DNA of 64,000 nt from Prevotella sp. P2-180 (GCF_002251435.1 NZ_NPJI01000013.1:62001-126000); one strand, 5' to 3'; shown: positions 18,144 to 27,627, numbered from the stretch's first letter. The notes: generated from the sequence alone by a model not told the origin. Made by a program: numbers and translations.

Positions 18144-19637
18144 CTAGAGCGTTACTCCGTTTTTGAATATCGATATTTCACGATAGTCGTTGATCTCGTT
18201 ACGGGCTTTTTCGCCACTTGCCACTGCTATGATCTTGTCGATGAATTCGGGAAGGAGCTGGTCCATGGTCTTTCCCTCCACGAGTTGTCCGGCACTGAAG
18301 TCTATCCAGTTTGGCTTTCGTGATGCGAGTGTGGGGTTGGTGGCTATCTTCATTGTTGGAACGAAGGTGCCGAATGGCGTTCCGCGGCCTGTGGTGAAGA
18401 GTACGATATGGCATCCTGCCGATGCGAGCGCCGTGGAAGCCACAAGGTCGTTGCCTGGGGCAGAGAGCAGGTTCAGACCGTTGTTCTGGAGTCTCTCGCC
18501 ATATTTCAGCACACCGCTCACCATTGCCTTGCCGCACTTCTGTGTGCATCCGAGGGCTTTGTCTTCAAGTGTAGATATTCCTCCAGCCTTATTGCCAGGC
18601 GACGGGTTCTCGCCTACTGGTTCTCCGTGGCTGAGGAAGTACTCCTTAAAACTGTTTACCATGTCGACAGTCTGTTCAAACAGTTCTGGAGTCTTACAGC
18701 GGTTCATGAGTATGGTTTCGGCTCCAAACATCTCAGGCACCTCGGTGAGTATGGTAGTGCCACCCTGTGCCACGAGCCAGTCGCTGAACTCGCCAACGAG
18801 CGGATTGGCAGTGATGCCGCTGAATCCATCGCTTCCGCCACATTTCAGGCCAATGCGCAGATTGCTTACCGGCAGAGGTTCACGCCTGTCTTCGCGTGCT
18901 ATGGAGTAGAGATGGCGAAGTATGTCCATTCCGGCTTCCACCTCGTCGCCTTCTACTTTCTGTGTGACAAGAAATTTTATGCGGTCATGGTCGTAGTCAC
19001 CGAGCAGTTGTTCAAAGAGTTCTGGCTGGTTGTTTTCACATCCTAGCCCCACTACGAGCACAGCTCCTGCGTTTGGGTGTAATACAATGTCGCGAAGTAT
19101 GTTTCTTGTATTTTCGTGGTCACCGCTAAGCTGTGAACATCCGTAGTTGTGGTGCCAGGCGTATACAGAGTCTATGCCTTCGCATCCAGTCTCAGTTCTA
19201 AGTTGTGCGGCCAGTCTTTCAGCTATGCCGTTGACGCATCCCACGGTGGGCACAATCCATATCTCGTTTCTTGTACCCACATCACCGTTTTTGCGTCTAT
19301 ATCCCATGAAAGTACGTTTCTCGTCTGCAATGTCGAGTTTGTTGTCCACGGGCTGGTAGGTGTATGAAAGAGTTCCAGAGAGGTTAGTCTTCAGATTGTT
19401 TTCGTTCACCCATTCTCCAGCTTTTAGGTCTTGCTTTGCATGTCCTATCGGGTATCCATACTTGATGATGTCTTCCCCGGCCTTAACGTCATTCAAGAGA
19501 ACCTTGTGTCCTGCAGGAGTGTCTTGTAGCAGTGTTACGCTTTTTCCGTCAGTTTCGATTGTCTCGCCTTTTTTCATCGGTTGCAGACAAACCACCACCG
19601 AGTCAGCCTTGTTGATTTTTAGATAAGTTTTTTCCAT
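18144..19637 (-). CDS. uxaA: Altronate dehydratase
   Basis: 497 residues, the family's normal length. It removes water from D-altronate to give 2-keto-3-deoxy-D-gluconate in galacturonate breakdown. An N-terminal SAF-like domain (about 1-95) is followed by the catalytic domain with GTRNEIWIVPTVGCVNG, HNYGCSQLSGDH and KCGGSDGFSGITANP. A metal-binding cysteine cluster is suggested by CTQKCGKA. The product is the substrate of KdgK encoded across the divergent gap. First gene of a uxaA-antiporter-nucleotidyltransferase unit; only 46 bp separate it from the LacI-type gene upstream, so they may share a transcript. Confidence 0.95.
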   Translation of the reverse strand: MEKTYLKINKADSVVVCLQPMKKGETIETDGKSVTLLQDTPAGHKVLLNDVKAGEDIIKYGYPIGHAKQDLKAGEWVNENNLKTNLSGTLSYTYQPVDNKLDIADEKRTFMGYRRKNGDVGTRNEIWIVPTVGCVNGIAERLAAQLRTETGCEGIDSVYAWHHNYGCSQLSGDHENTRNILRDIVLHPNAGAVLVVGLGCENNQPELFEQLLGDYDHDRIKFLVTQKVEGDEVEAGMDILRHLYSIAREDRREPLPVSNLRIGLKCGGSDGFSGITANPLVGEFSDWLVAQGGTTILTEVPEMFGAETILMNRCKTPELFEQTVDMVNSFKEYFLSHGEPVGENPSPGNKAGGISTLEDKALGCTQKCGKAMVSGVLKYGERLQNNGLNLLSAPGNDLVASTALASAGCHIVLFTTGRGTPFGTFVPTMKIATNPTLASRKPNWIDFSAGQLVEGKTMDQLLPEFIDKIIAVASGEKARNEINDYREISIFKNGVTL

Positions 19638-19683
19638 TGTAGTTTTATTTTTACGAGTTAAATATAATCGATTGTATCATAAG

Positions 19684-20751
19684 TCACAATTGCGTTCTCC
19701 TGTAGAATTCCACGTTTTCCCTTGTCAGCAGTTCTATTGGCACATAGTTTACGGGGTTCACCTTTTTTTTCAGCACAATAGCCTCAAAAAGAGTTTCTAT
19801 ACAAGAGTATCCCTGCATATATCCGTGCTGGGCAATCAGAAACGAAATAGAACCCAGCTTCAGGCAGTTTGCGTTTTTCTCCACCATGTCATATCCCATT
19901 ATCTGCACATCTCTTCTGTTTGTTCTCAACAGGAAATCCCCCACGATGTGTGCCTTTGAGTTAAACGTTATGCAGTTGTATGTGTCCGGGTGTGTAGTGA
20001 AGTATTCTTCGAGTATGTCGTCATACTTTTCTCTTTCCACGTCGAGTGGCAAGTTCACCTCTATTATATTTATATCGGGGAAATGGTCGTGCATGTAGTG
20101 TCTGAATCCAGTTTCCCTGTTTTCCTGCTGCTTGCTGGCCACGTTTCCGTTTTTCATCTGTTTCATAAGCATTATCTGCTTTTGCCCTTTAGCGATAAGC
20201 ATAAGCATTCTTCCTGCAAAATATCCGCTGCAGAACGAGTCTTGTCCGAAAAACGACAGTGGGCGCAGGTCTGGCATATATGAGTCAAGCAGTATGAATG
20301 GTATAGAGGCGGCATGTAGCCTGTCGGTGAAGATTTGCGTCTCCTGCAGTCTTGCAGGCACCACGACCACCCCGTCAGGCTTGTCCTTTAAACATTGTTC
20401 AGTGACCTTTACAAAAGTGTCGATATCGTATCGTCTGTAGTAGTACATCTTCACATTTACGTGAAAATCCCTCCTTTTGTCTCTTGCAGCCATAGCCCCC
20501 TCTTCAATTTCCTCCCAGTAAGCTTCCGAGACATGTTTCGGCATGATACAACAGAAAGTGTATTTTTTGTTATAAGCCAAGGCACTGGCATAGACATTCG
20601 GGTGATAGTCCATATCCTTCAATGCCTTTTCCACTTTCTTCCTTGCGTCTTCCGAAACGTTTGGGCGATTGTGGAGCACACGATCCACAGTGCCTACCGA
20701 CACACCAGCAAGCTCTGCAACGTCCTTTATTCTGATTTTTTCTGTAGTCAT
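19684..20751 (-). CDS. LacI-family transcriptional regulator
   Basis: 355 residues. An N-terminal helix-turn-helix (IKDVAELAGVSVGTVDRVLHNRP, about residues 7-29, read in two parts) and hinge (ALAYNKKY) are followed by a periplasmic-binding-protein-like sensor domain. It sits between uxaA on its own strand and kdgK in the opposite direction, so it most likely represses both halves of the hexuronate pathway in response to a sugar acid (inference). The divergent gap holds an operator-like repeat. Confidence 0.93.
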   Translation of the reverse strand: MTTEKIRIKDVAELAGVSVGTVDRVLHNRPNVSEDARKKVEKALKDMDYHPNVYASALAYNKKYTFCCIMPKHVSEAYWEEIEEGAMAARDKRRDFHVNVKMYYYRRYDIDTFVKVTEQCLKDKPDGVVVVPARLQETQIFTDRLHAASIPFILLDSYMPDLRPLSFFGQDSFCSGYFAGRMLMLIAKGQKQIMLMKQMKNGNVASKQQENRETGFRHYMHDHFPDINIIEVNLPLDVEREKYDDILEEYFTTHPDTYNCITFNSKAHIVGDFLLRTNRRDVQIMGYDMVEKNANCLKLGSISFLIAQHGYMQGYSCIETLFEAIVLKKKVNPVNYVPIELLTRENVEFYRRTQL

Positions 20752-20779
20752 TATTTTGATTAATGCTTAAAAGATTGTG

Positions 20780-20890
20780 CAAAATTACCATATTTTCTTG
20801 AATTGTGCGAATGCACAGTGCAATATTTTGCAAAAATGTGAAGATTTTGCCGTTTTTTTTTCGTAGTTTCAGAAAATTGTACTATTTTTG
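20780..20890. promoter_or_regulatory. Divergent promoter/operator region of the hexuronate genes
   Basis: Reverse-strand TAATTTTG (20780-20787) serves the LacI-type gene and TATTTTTG (20883-20890) serves kdgK; the -33 elements are poor (TTCG and TTTC), as expected for regulated promoters. Between them lies TGTGCGAATGCACA (20804-20817), a small inverted repeat and a candidate LacI-type operator. Confidence 0.5.
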
Positions 20891-20948
20891 CGCTCACAAA
20901 CAATAATAAAGTAATCTACAACAACAAAATTAGCAAAAAAGAAAAGAA

Positions 20949-21974
20949 ATGGCTAAAGTAGTAACATTAGGAGAAATAATGCTCCGTCTGTCTTCACCAG
21001 GACAGAAAAGATTCGTTCAGAGTGAGTACTTTGACGTAGTATATGGAGGCGGTGAAGCTAACGTAGCGGTTAGTTGTGCCAATTATGGCCACGATGCCTA
21101 TTTCGTGTCTAAACTTCCAAAGCATGAGATTGGCCAGTGTGCAGTCAACGCACTGCGCAAGTTTGGTGTCAACACCGAGTTTATAGCCCGTGGTGGAAAC
21201 CGCGTAGGTATCTATTATCTTGAGACAGGTGCTTCCATGCGTCCTTCAAAGGTGATTTACGACCGTGCGGGCAGCTCTATCGCCGAGGCCGACGCCAGCG
21301 ACTTTGATTTCGACAAGATTATGGAAGGTGCCGACTGGTTCCACTGGAGCGGTATCACACCTGCCATCAGCGACAAGGCAGCAGAGCTCACACGTCTGGC
21401 TTGCGAGGCTGCCAAGCGTCACGGAGTGACTGTGTCTGTAGACCTGAACTTCCGCAAGAAGCTTTGGACTTCAGAGAAGGCTCAGAGCATCATGAAGCCT
21501 CTCATGAAGTATGTTGACGTATGCATTGGCAACGAGGAAGATGCGCAGCTCTGTCTTGGCTTCAAGCCTGAGGCCGACGTTGAGGGCGGAAAGACCGATG
21601 CCGAGGGATATTACGGCATCTTCAAAGGCATGATGGAGACATTCGGATTCAAGTATGTCGTTTCCACACTCCGCGAATCGCTCTCTGCCACCCACAACGG
21701 TTGGAAGGCTCTCATCTACAACGGCAAGGAGTTCTATCAGAGCAAGCACTACGACATCATGCCTATCATCGACCGTGTAGGCGGTGGCGACTCATTCTCC
21801 GGTGGTCTTATCCACGGTCTCCTCACTTATCCCGACAATCAGGGCAAGGCCTTGGAGTTTGCCGTGGCTGCATCAGCACTCAAGCATACCATCCCTGGCG
21901 ACTTCAACATGGTGAGCCGCGAGGAAGTAGAGGCCCTCGCTGGCGGCGACGCTTCAGGACGAGTTCAGAGATAA
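20949..21974 (+). CDS. kdgK: 2-keto-3-deoxygluconate kinase (PfkB family)
   Basis: 341 residues. It phosphorylates 2-keto-3-deoxygluconate to KDPG. Seen: the N-terminal GEIMLRLSSPGQKRF and GGGEANVA substrate-binding segments, and the C-terminal PfkB signature DRVGGGDSFSGG (275-286), with Asp281 as the catalytic base. It is followed after 38 bp by eda, so the two consecutive steps are encoded together. Transcribed divergently from the LacI-type gene. Confidence 0.95.
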   Translation: MAKVVTLGEIMLRLSSPGQKRFVQSEYFDVVYGGGEANVAVSCANYGHDAYFVSKLPKHEIGQCAVNALRKFGVNTEFIARGGNRVGIYYLETGASMRPSKVIYDRAGSSIAEADASDFDFDKIMEGADWFHWSGITPAISDKAAELTRLACEAAKRHGVTVSVDLNFRKKLWTSEKAQSIMKPLMKYVDVCIGNEEDAQLCLGFKPEADVEGGKTDAEGYYGIFKGMMETFGFKYVVSTLRESLSATHNGWKALIYNGKEFYQSKHYDIMPIIDRVGGGDSFSGGLIHGLLTYPDNQGKALEFAVAASALKHTIPGDFNMVSREEVEALAGGDASGRVQR

Positions 21975-22012
21975 GACTCCTCTCCCTACAATATATTAAC
22001 AGATAAAGAAAA

Positions 22013-22681
22013 ATGGCAAGATTTGACAAGATAGCAGTACTCGCAAAAATGGGCGAGACTGGCATGGTGCCCGTATTCTACCACAAAGATGCCGAAGTGG
22101 CAAAGAAGGTGGTAAAGGCATGTTACGACGGCGGTGTCCGTGCGTTTGAGTTCACTAACAGAGGCGACTTCGCCCACGAAGTGTTTGAGGAAGTAGTGAA
22201 ATTCGCTGCTGTGGAATGTCCGGAAATGGCATTGGGAGTAGGTTCTGTAGTAGACCCCGCCACCGCAGCTCTCTACATTCAGCTCGGAGCCTGCTTCGTG
22301 GTAGGACCGCTGTTTAATCCCGAGATTTCAAAAATCTGCAACCGCCGACTCGTTCCTTACACACCTGGCTGCGGCAGTGTGTCTGAAGTAGGGGCAGCAC
22401 AAGAAACAGGATGCGACCTCTGCAAGATATTCCCAGGCGATGTACTCGGAACAAAACTCGTCAAGGGACTCATGGCTCCTATGCCATGGTCGAAGCTGAT
22501 GGTCACCGGTGGTGTGTCACCCGACGAAGAAAACCTGACCTCATGGATAAAGGCCGGTGTGTTCTGTGTGGGTATGGGATCTAAGCTCTTCCCGAAAGAT
22601 GTCGTGGCTGCTGGCAACTGGCAAGCTGTCACCGACAAATGCCGTGAGGCCTTAGGATACATCGCCAAAGCCCGCGCTTAA
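22013..22681 (+). CDS. eda: KDPG (2-keto-3-deoxy-6-phosphogluconate) aldolase
   Basis: 222 residues. It splits KDPG into pyruvate and glyceraldehyde-3-phosphate by a Schiff base. Seen: Glu46 in AFEFTNR, Arg50, the Schiff-base Lys138 in [10 protein letters not shown] and the phosphate-binding VTGGVSPD near residue 165. The TAA stop overlaps by one base the ATG of the giant sensor kinase, implying translational coupling. Confidence 0.95.
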   Translation: MARFDKIAVLAKMGETGMVPVFYHKDAEVAKKVVKACYDGGVRAFEFTNRGDFAHEVFEEVVKFAAVECPEMALGVGSVVDPATAALYIQLGACFVVGPLFNPEISKICNRRLVPYTPGCGSVSEVGAAQETGCDLCKIFPGDVLGTKLVKGLMAPMPWSKLMVTGGVSPDEENLTSWIKAGVFCVGMGSKLFPKDVVAAGNWQAVTDKCREALGYIAKARA

Positions 22682-25600
22682 TGGTCGGCATGCATAACAA
22701 CGTGCATAAGAAAAATATTTCAAGAGGCATTGGCACATTCCTTTTCGGTGTGCTGTGCCTCTTGTCGCTTTCAGCTTGTCGTGACAATAACAATCCACAT
22801 ACGCAATATATCGACAAACTGAATGAGACTGCCTATGCCTTCCGATACAAAAACCTCGACTCAACATTCTTTTACGCCAAAAAGGCTTACGACAATTCAC
22901 AAAACTATAGCGACGGAAAAGCTGAAGCCTTAAACAATATGGCTTTTGTCTTTATCGCAAATATGGAATACGAAAAAGCCGACAGCTTACTCATGACAGT
23001 GGCCACTCATACCACCAACCAGGTGGAACTGCTCGTGGCTGACATACAGATGATGCGACTGTGCCAAAGAATGTCGGCTAACAGACTCTTCTACGACTTT
23101 CGCGAAAAGGCCATCTCGCGTCGCAGAAGAATTATGGAAGAACCTTCGGCTCTCACCCCACATCTCACTAAACGCATGGTGTATGCCGAAAGCGAAATGG
23201 AAATTGTCGTGTCTACCTATTACTATTATATAGGTCAACATAAACACTCGGCAAATGCCATCGAACGCATCAACAAAAGCATTATCGCCTCAGATACGGC
23301 ACAATACCTTAACTATATCTACAACATCGGATCAGGCGGTATACTCAGAAAAAAATCTCCCGAAGATATAAGACAACAAGAGTTTGAACTACTTGTAGAA
23401 TGCTACATAACGGCAAGAAAAACAGGAAATGTATACTTCGAGGCTAACGCCCTCGGTGCCATCTCCGAACATCTGCTCGACACCATCGGCAGAAGACAAC
23501 TCGTCGGAAACAATCCGGCTGCCATGAAACTGATTAATCCCGAAAACCTCCCCGACAGCATCGTGGCAAGACAACTGGCTATACAAGAACTCGACCTCTT
23601 CAAAAAATACGGCGACAAATACCAGATAGCAGGCGCTCACCGTACACTGGCTTCAGCATATATGCAGGCAGGCAACTACCAGTATGCACTCGACCATCTT
23701 TATGCCGCACTCGCCGATACCATCGTAAACAAGGCTCCAGCACTAGTGGCAAGCGTAAGGGAACAGATGAGCGTAGCTTTCTCTGCCATCGACGACAAAG
23801 TGTCGAGCGACTATAGCCGAAACATCTATCTCGACATACAGGACGACACCCGACAAGACCGGATGTTTGAGTCACGAGCCGATATGCTCAGAAAGTCCGA
23901 ACACCAACTTAACTTGCTGCTCGCCATCGTCGTGGCCACCATCATCCTGATTATCACCATGCTGTGGTGGTTTAACCGTCTATACCAAAAACGAAACAAA
24001 ACCGAAGAAAACCGCCGCCTGCTTGATCCCCTGCAACAATGGAGCAAGAGAAACAAAGACAAGAACAAAGAGACTGAAGAACGTTACGAAGAGATAACGG
24101 AAAAAATGGCTGTGGTGAATTCTACACTCGAAAAAAACTCTGAACGAAATATTGAACAAAGAGCACGCATATCACTTGCCATAAGCCTCTTACCACTTAT
24201 CGACAGAATAATCAACGAAGTCAGGATGCTTCACTCCAGAAAAGAGGATGACAGCGTCGTGGAGTTCAGAAAAGAATACATAGCCGAACTCATCAACAAG
24301 ATAAACCAGACTAACGACACGCTGACCCGATGGATAAAACTCACCGAAGGACAACTCTCGCTCAAGCCCGTAAGCTTCCGACTTCAAGAACTCTTCGACA
24401 TCATCTCCAAAAACAAGAACACCTTTGCCGCCAAGGGTGTAGACCTGGTGGTCAGACCCACATCGGCCACACTCAAAGCCGACCGCATACTCACGCTTTT
24501 CATGATAAACACATTGGCTGACAACGCACGTAAGTTCACACCTGAAGGCGGAAGGGTAGAGGTGAGCGCTAAAGAAGATAACGGATGCGTAGAGGTGTCG
24601 GTAAGCGACACCGGATGCGGACTGACCGAGAGCGAAATGGCTTCCGTGTTTGATAGGAAAGTAAGCAATGGCCATGGCTTCGGACTGATGAACTGCCGAG
24701 GCATAATAGAAAAATACCGCAAGACCAGTAGCCGCTTTGCTTGTGCCACAATAGGCGTAGAGAGCCAAAAGGGTAGGGGCTCGCGCTTCTTCTTCCGCCT
24801 GCCCAAAGGTGTGGCAAAAACCCTTGCGGCTCTCTTTGCCCTTGCCCTGCCAAGTATGCTTATATATGCTACGGCTGACCGTGCAGACATGTCGACCAAC
24901 ATGCAAGTCGACCACTCCCGGCTTGCAGCCAGCTTTGCTGACAGTGCCTACTACGCAAATATCGACGGACAATACCGTAAGACACTCGAATATGCCGACT
25001 CATGTCTATATCATCTCAACCAGCGCTATCTCCAACTGCGACCCAACGGCAAAGACCTGCTAAAGAAAATCTCCGACAACACCCTCGACATTGCCGACAC
25101 ACGCTGGCTATCTGACACACTCTCCATCGACTTCACCGTGATAGTTGACATACGAAACGAGACAGCAGTAGCCGCGCTTGCACTGCACGAATGGGAGCTC
25201 TACCGCTACAACAACACCGCCTTCACCAAGCTCTACAACCTGCTCTCAGCCGACAACACCATAGCCGACTATTGCGCCAAGATGAGAACATCGCAGACCA
25301 ACAAAACCGTGGCTATAATATTCCTCGTGATGTTGTTGCTCGCCATACCACCCGCCTACTATATGCTCTACTATCGCCACCGGCTCTACTTCCGCTATTG
25401 CGAAGAACTCATATCAGGCCTGTATGCAGAGCTTAACTCGCCGTCGTCGTTGGAAGCAAAGCTTAAACAGGCTGAAAAACTGGCAGGCAGCGACTTGCCG
25501 CAGCAGCTTGCTGAAGTAGTCGACATCATACGCCGCACACTCGCAGAAGCATTGGAAGTGAGAAAAGACAAGGAAGAACTCATAGAGCAAGCCACCGACC

Positions 25601-26268
25601 GGCTGAACAAGACAGAATACGAGAGCAACAACCTCTACGTCAGCAACTCCATACTCGACAACTGTCTCTCTACACTCAAACACGAAACGATGTATTATCC
25701 AGGTCGCATAAAACAAATGATGGAGCGAGAGACTTGTGCCTGTCAGATGGGCGACACGCTCGAAGTAGTTGAATATTACAAGAATGTCTACTCCATGCTC
25801 TGCAGTCAGGCAGCAAGTCAGATTCGCACCACATCGTTTGCCATGCGTCACACTCCAGTGTCGCAGCTGCTGCAAGACTACCAAGTCACAGGCGATACCA
25901 CCGCCGTTGTAATCTGCAACGAGTATCTCATTCTCCGCCTGCTACATGTGGTAGAGAGTCTCTCAGCTGGCGGCATCAAACAAGTAGAAGTGAACGTCAC
26001 GAATTCAGGCTATGCACTTTTCATCATCCGATTGCAATCCCTGTCTCATCCAGTAGACCTCAACAAAGTGTTCACCGATATTACCGAGCTAAGCATCCCC
26101 TATCTGCTTTGTCGTCAAATCATGAGAGAACACTCAGAAGCCACCAGTCGCCGCGCCTGTGGAATAGAGGCTCTCAATAATAATGACGAATCGGCCGAAA
26201 TAAGGTTTATGCTTCCGAGGGTCATAGGGGCGGGTATGTACCACGAGGCGCATATTTACAAGGGTTAG
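22681..26268 (+). CDS. Giant two-module membrane sensor kinase-like protein (DUF5112/DUF5113 type)
   Basis: 1195 residues with two sensor-kinase-like halves in one chain. Half 1: N-terminal hydrophobic/lipobox-like segment (LCLLSLSAC, 25-33), a periplasmic TPR-like helical region (about 40-400), a membrane helix (411-431), a coiled coil and an HATPase with N box LADNARKF (612-619), G1 VSDTGCGL (641-648) and G2 GHGFGL (664-669). Half 2: membrane helix (712-731), periplasmic part, helix (876-896) and a cytoplasmic helical region with an H-box-like KHETMYYP (His1001), then a degenerate ATPase-like end. No histidine stands at the expected place in half 1 (RISLAISLLPLIDR). No response regulator is nearby. 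Gene-coupled to eda, so it may sense sugar acid or envelope state. The DUF names are from memory. Confidence 0.8.
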   Translation: MVGMHNNVHKKNISRGIGTFLFGVLCLLSLSACRDNNNPHTQYIDKLNETAYAFRYKNLDSTFFYAKKAYDNSQNYSDGKAEALNNMAFVFIANMEYEKADSLLMTVATHTTNQVELLVADIQMMRLCQRMSANRLFYDFREKAISRRRRIMEEPSALTPHLTKRMVYAESEMEIVVSTYYYYIGQHKHSANAIERINKSIIASDTAQYLNYIYNIGSGGILRKKSPEDIRQQEFELLVECYITARKTGNVYFEANALGAISEHLLDTIGRRQLVGNNPAAMKLINPENLPDSIVARQLAIQELDLFKKYGDKYQIAGAHRTLASAYMQAGNYQYALDHLYAALADTIVNKAPALVASVREQMSVAFSAIDDKVSSDYSRNIYLDIQDDTRQDRMFESRADMLRKSEHQLNLLLAIVVATIILIITMLWWFNRLYQKRNKTEENRRLLDPLQQWSKRNKDKNKETEERYEEITEKMAVVNSTLEKNSERNIEQRARISLAISLLPLIDRIINEVRMLHSRKEDDSVVEFRKEYIAELINKINQTNDTLTRWIKLTEGQLSLKPVSFRLQELFDIISKNKNTFAAKGVDLVVRPTSATLKADRILTLFMINTLADNARKFTPEGGRVEVSAKEDNGCVEVSVSDTGCGLTESEMASVFDRKVSNGHGFGLMNCRGIIEKYRKTSSRFACATIGVESQKGRGSRFFFRLPKGVAKTLAALFALALPSMLIYATADRADMSTNMQVDHSRLAASFADSAYYANIDGQYRKTLEYADSCLYHLNQRYLQLRPNGKDLLKKISDNTLDIADTRWLSDTLSIDFTVIVDIRNETAVAALALHEWELYRYNNTAFTKLYNLLSADNTIADYCAKMRTSQTNKTVAIIFLVMLLLAIPPAYYMLYYRHRLYFRYCEELISGLYAELNSPSSLEAKLKQAEKLAGSDLPQQLAEVVDIIRRTLAEALEVRKDKEELIEQATDRLNKTEYESNNLYVSNSILDNCLSTLKHETMYYPGRIKQMMERETCACQMGDTLEVVEYYKNVYSMLCSQAASQIRTTSFAMRHTPVSQLLQDYQVTGDTTAVVICNEYLILRLLHVVESLSAGGIKQVEVNVTNSGYALFIIRLQSLSHPVDLNKVFTDITELSIPYLLCRQIMREHSEATSRRACGIEALNNNDESAEIRFMLPRVIGAGMYHEAHIYKG

Positions 26269-26269
26269 C

Positions 26270-26398
26270 TTAATAGGAGGGCGGGATGAACTCTCCCATG
26301 CATGAGGTCACGCCGAGCGTGGTCGCTATAGCAGACAGTGCCGCTACAATCAGCTGAAGTATCAGCTTCCAAGTGTTCGATTTATTAGTTGTACTCAT
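26270..26398 (-). CDS. Smalltalk-family micro-protein
   Basis: A 42-residue protein with one hydrophobic stretch (LILQLIVAALSAIATTLG), then VTSCMG, which is the typical ending of the Bacteroidota 'smalltalk' family. Such micro-proteins are found next to HU-like genes, as here (166 bp downstream of one). The function of the family is unknown. The helix plus Cys could make it a small membrane or lipid-linked protein. Its stop codon is one base from the stop of the convergent sensor kinase gene. Confidence 0.85.
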   Translation of the reverse strand: MSTTNKSNTWKLILQLIVAALSAIATTLGVTSCMGEFIPPSY

Positions 26399-26563
26399 AG
26401 TTGTAAATGTTTTAAAGTTAATAATTTTTTTTGGATGGAAGAGGGTGGAAGGTAGAGGGTGGAGAAATGAACTGCCTCACCTCTACCTCACCCCCCCGCC
26501 TCTGTAGCGGATAGTTGTGGCGCAGCTTTTTTAATTTTTTAATTTTTTAATTCCCCTGTAGGG

Positions 26564-27070
26564 TTACTGCCCGAGGTCATCGCCGCCGCCGCTGGCGTCC
26601 TCACCGCCGCTACCAGGGTTCTCAGGGTCCTCAATCTCTCCCGAGTCGCCGGAGTTCACACGCTTCACCACGTTTCCGTTGCGGTCGTAGCAGGTGATGC
26701 TGATGGCAGCCTCCTTGAGCGCCTTCTTCACGTCTACCGACGGGGTGAAGATAATCTTTCGGGTGGTGATGAGGCTCGAAGCCACCAAGTTCACGTCCTC
26801 CACGGCCTTTGAGTTCACCGCGAATCGCATCGTACCGAGTCCCGGCACCACAACCGAGTGTCCCTCCGTTCCCCATGCCTTGATGGTATGTCCGATGGCG
26901 TCGTAAGCCGCCTTGAGTGCACCCTTTTGGATGCCCGATCGAAGAGAAGCCTCCTCAATCACTTTCTCTTCCGTGAGAGTGGAGTAAGTCTCCGGAGTCA
27001 TTTGATACATGTAGGTACCCGCCTTTGGTCCTACCATGAGCTTTCGCTCTTGCGCTTTGATTTTAATCAT
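26564..27070 (-). CDS. HU-family (HU-HIG type) DNA-binding protein
   Basis: 168 residues. An N-terminal beta extension (KAQERKLMVGPKAGTYMYQM) precedes an HU/IHF-like fold (about 30-125: helical pair TEEKVIEEASLRSGIQKGALKAA, then GHSVVVPGLGTMRFAV and IFTPSVDVKKALKEA). The C-terminal tail is disordered and Gly/Asp/Glu-rich (SGDSGEIEDPENPGSGG). It probably binds DNA without sequence specificity. Such proteins occur in large numbers in Bacteroides and Prevotella, usually followed by a smalltalk gene as here, and often near phage or mobile-element genes. Confidence 0.9.
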   Translation of the reverse strand: MIKIKAQERKLMVGPKAGTYMYQMTPETYSTLTEEKVIEEASLRSGIQKGALKAAYDAIGHTIKAWGTEGHSVVVPGLGTMRFAVNSKAVEDVNLVASSLITTRKIIFTPSVDVKKALKEAAISITCYDRNGNVVKRVNSGDSGEIEDPENPGSGGEDASGGGDDLGQ

Positions 27071-27131
27071 AGAATTGAATTTTTTAGTTAAACATTATGT
27101 TTTTTATTCTCTCAATTTTTCTTACACGTTG

Positions 27132-27163
27132 CAAAGGTACAAATAAAATTTGTAACTTGCAAG
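27132..27163 (-). promoter_or_regulatory. Promoter of the HU-like gene
   Basis: Reverse-strand TACCTTTG (27132-27139) with CTTG 20 bp away. The predicted start leaves a leader of about 55 nt before the ATG at 27070. Confidence 0.65.
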
Positions 27164-27344
27164 AAATACTCGAAAAAAGTTTATTCTGTTAACATTACTT
27201 AACTTTCGCGGCCTTTTTTTAGTCATATTTCGGTCGTTTAACTTTATGTTTGTCTTCATGTGTTTATTGCTCTGAAGGGAGTAATGTATTGGGAAAATTA
27301 TGTGCGGTAATTGACTCGCAAAAAACAGCCAAGATTTCATGCCA

Positions 27345-27529
27345 TTATGCCAGCTATTATGCCATTAAGAAAAAGTTGAAGTGTAGAGAGAATTCTTAAT
27401 AATACTTATCTTATATTATATATATTATATTATATATATATAATATAATATATATAATATAAGATAAAAATAATTTACACAAACAATGTGCATATCAAAA
27501 AATCCTTAATGGCATAATAGCTGGCATAA
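27345..27529. repeat. Nested inverted repeats with a perfect 62-bp AT palindrome
   Basis: Outer arms of 25 bp (27345-27369 and 27505-27529) are perfect inverted repeats built from TGGCATAA units. Inside them lies a perfect, loop-free palindrome at 27406-27467 (31-bp arms beginning TTATCTTATATTATA), made almost only of A and T. The connecting segments are 36 and 37 nt, so the whole structure is nearly symmetric. Two further TGGCATAA copies follow to the right (27530-27548). No gene lies within. It could be a cruciform, an origin-like element or a small mobile element; nothing here decides. Confidence 0.9.
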
Positions 27530-27627
27530 ATGGCATAAAAATGGCATAAACCCATTGCTCCCTTCCATGCCTTAATCGTAGTGAAAACACCATGTTGAAA
27601 CAAAAAAACACATTTCTTCCTTAAAAG

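Noticed and set aside
19684..20751. LacI-type protein as a purine repressor
   Set aside because: Its neighbours are all hexuronate genes, so a sugar-acid role fits better.
24190..24972. Long minus-strand open frame of 260 codons within the sensor kinase
   Set aside because: Antisense to a well-supported kinase domain; no motif or promoter.
27122..27340. Minus-strand frame of 72 codons upstream of the HU-like gene
   Set aside because: It overlaps the HU promoter and shows no domain or coding bias.
27406..27467. The 62-bp palindrome as a transcription terminator
   Set aside because: No gene ends nearby on either strand, and the stem is almost pure A/T without a G/C-rich base.
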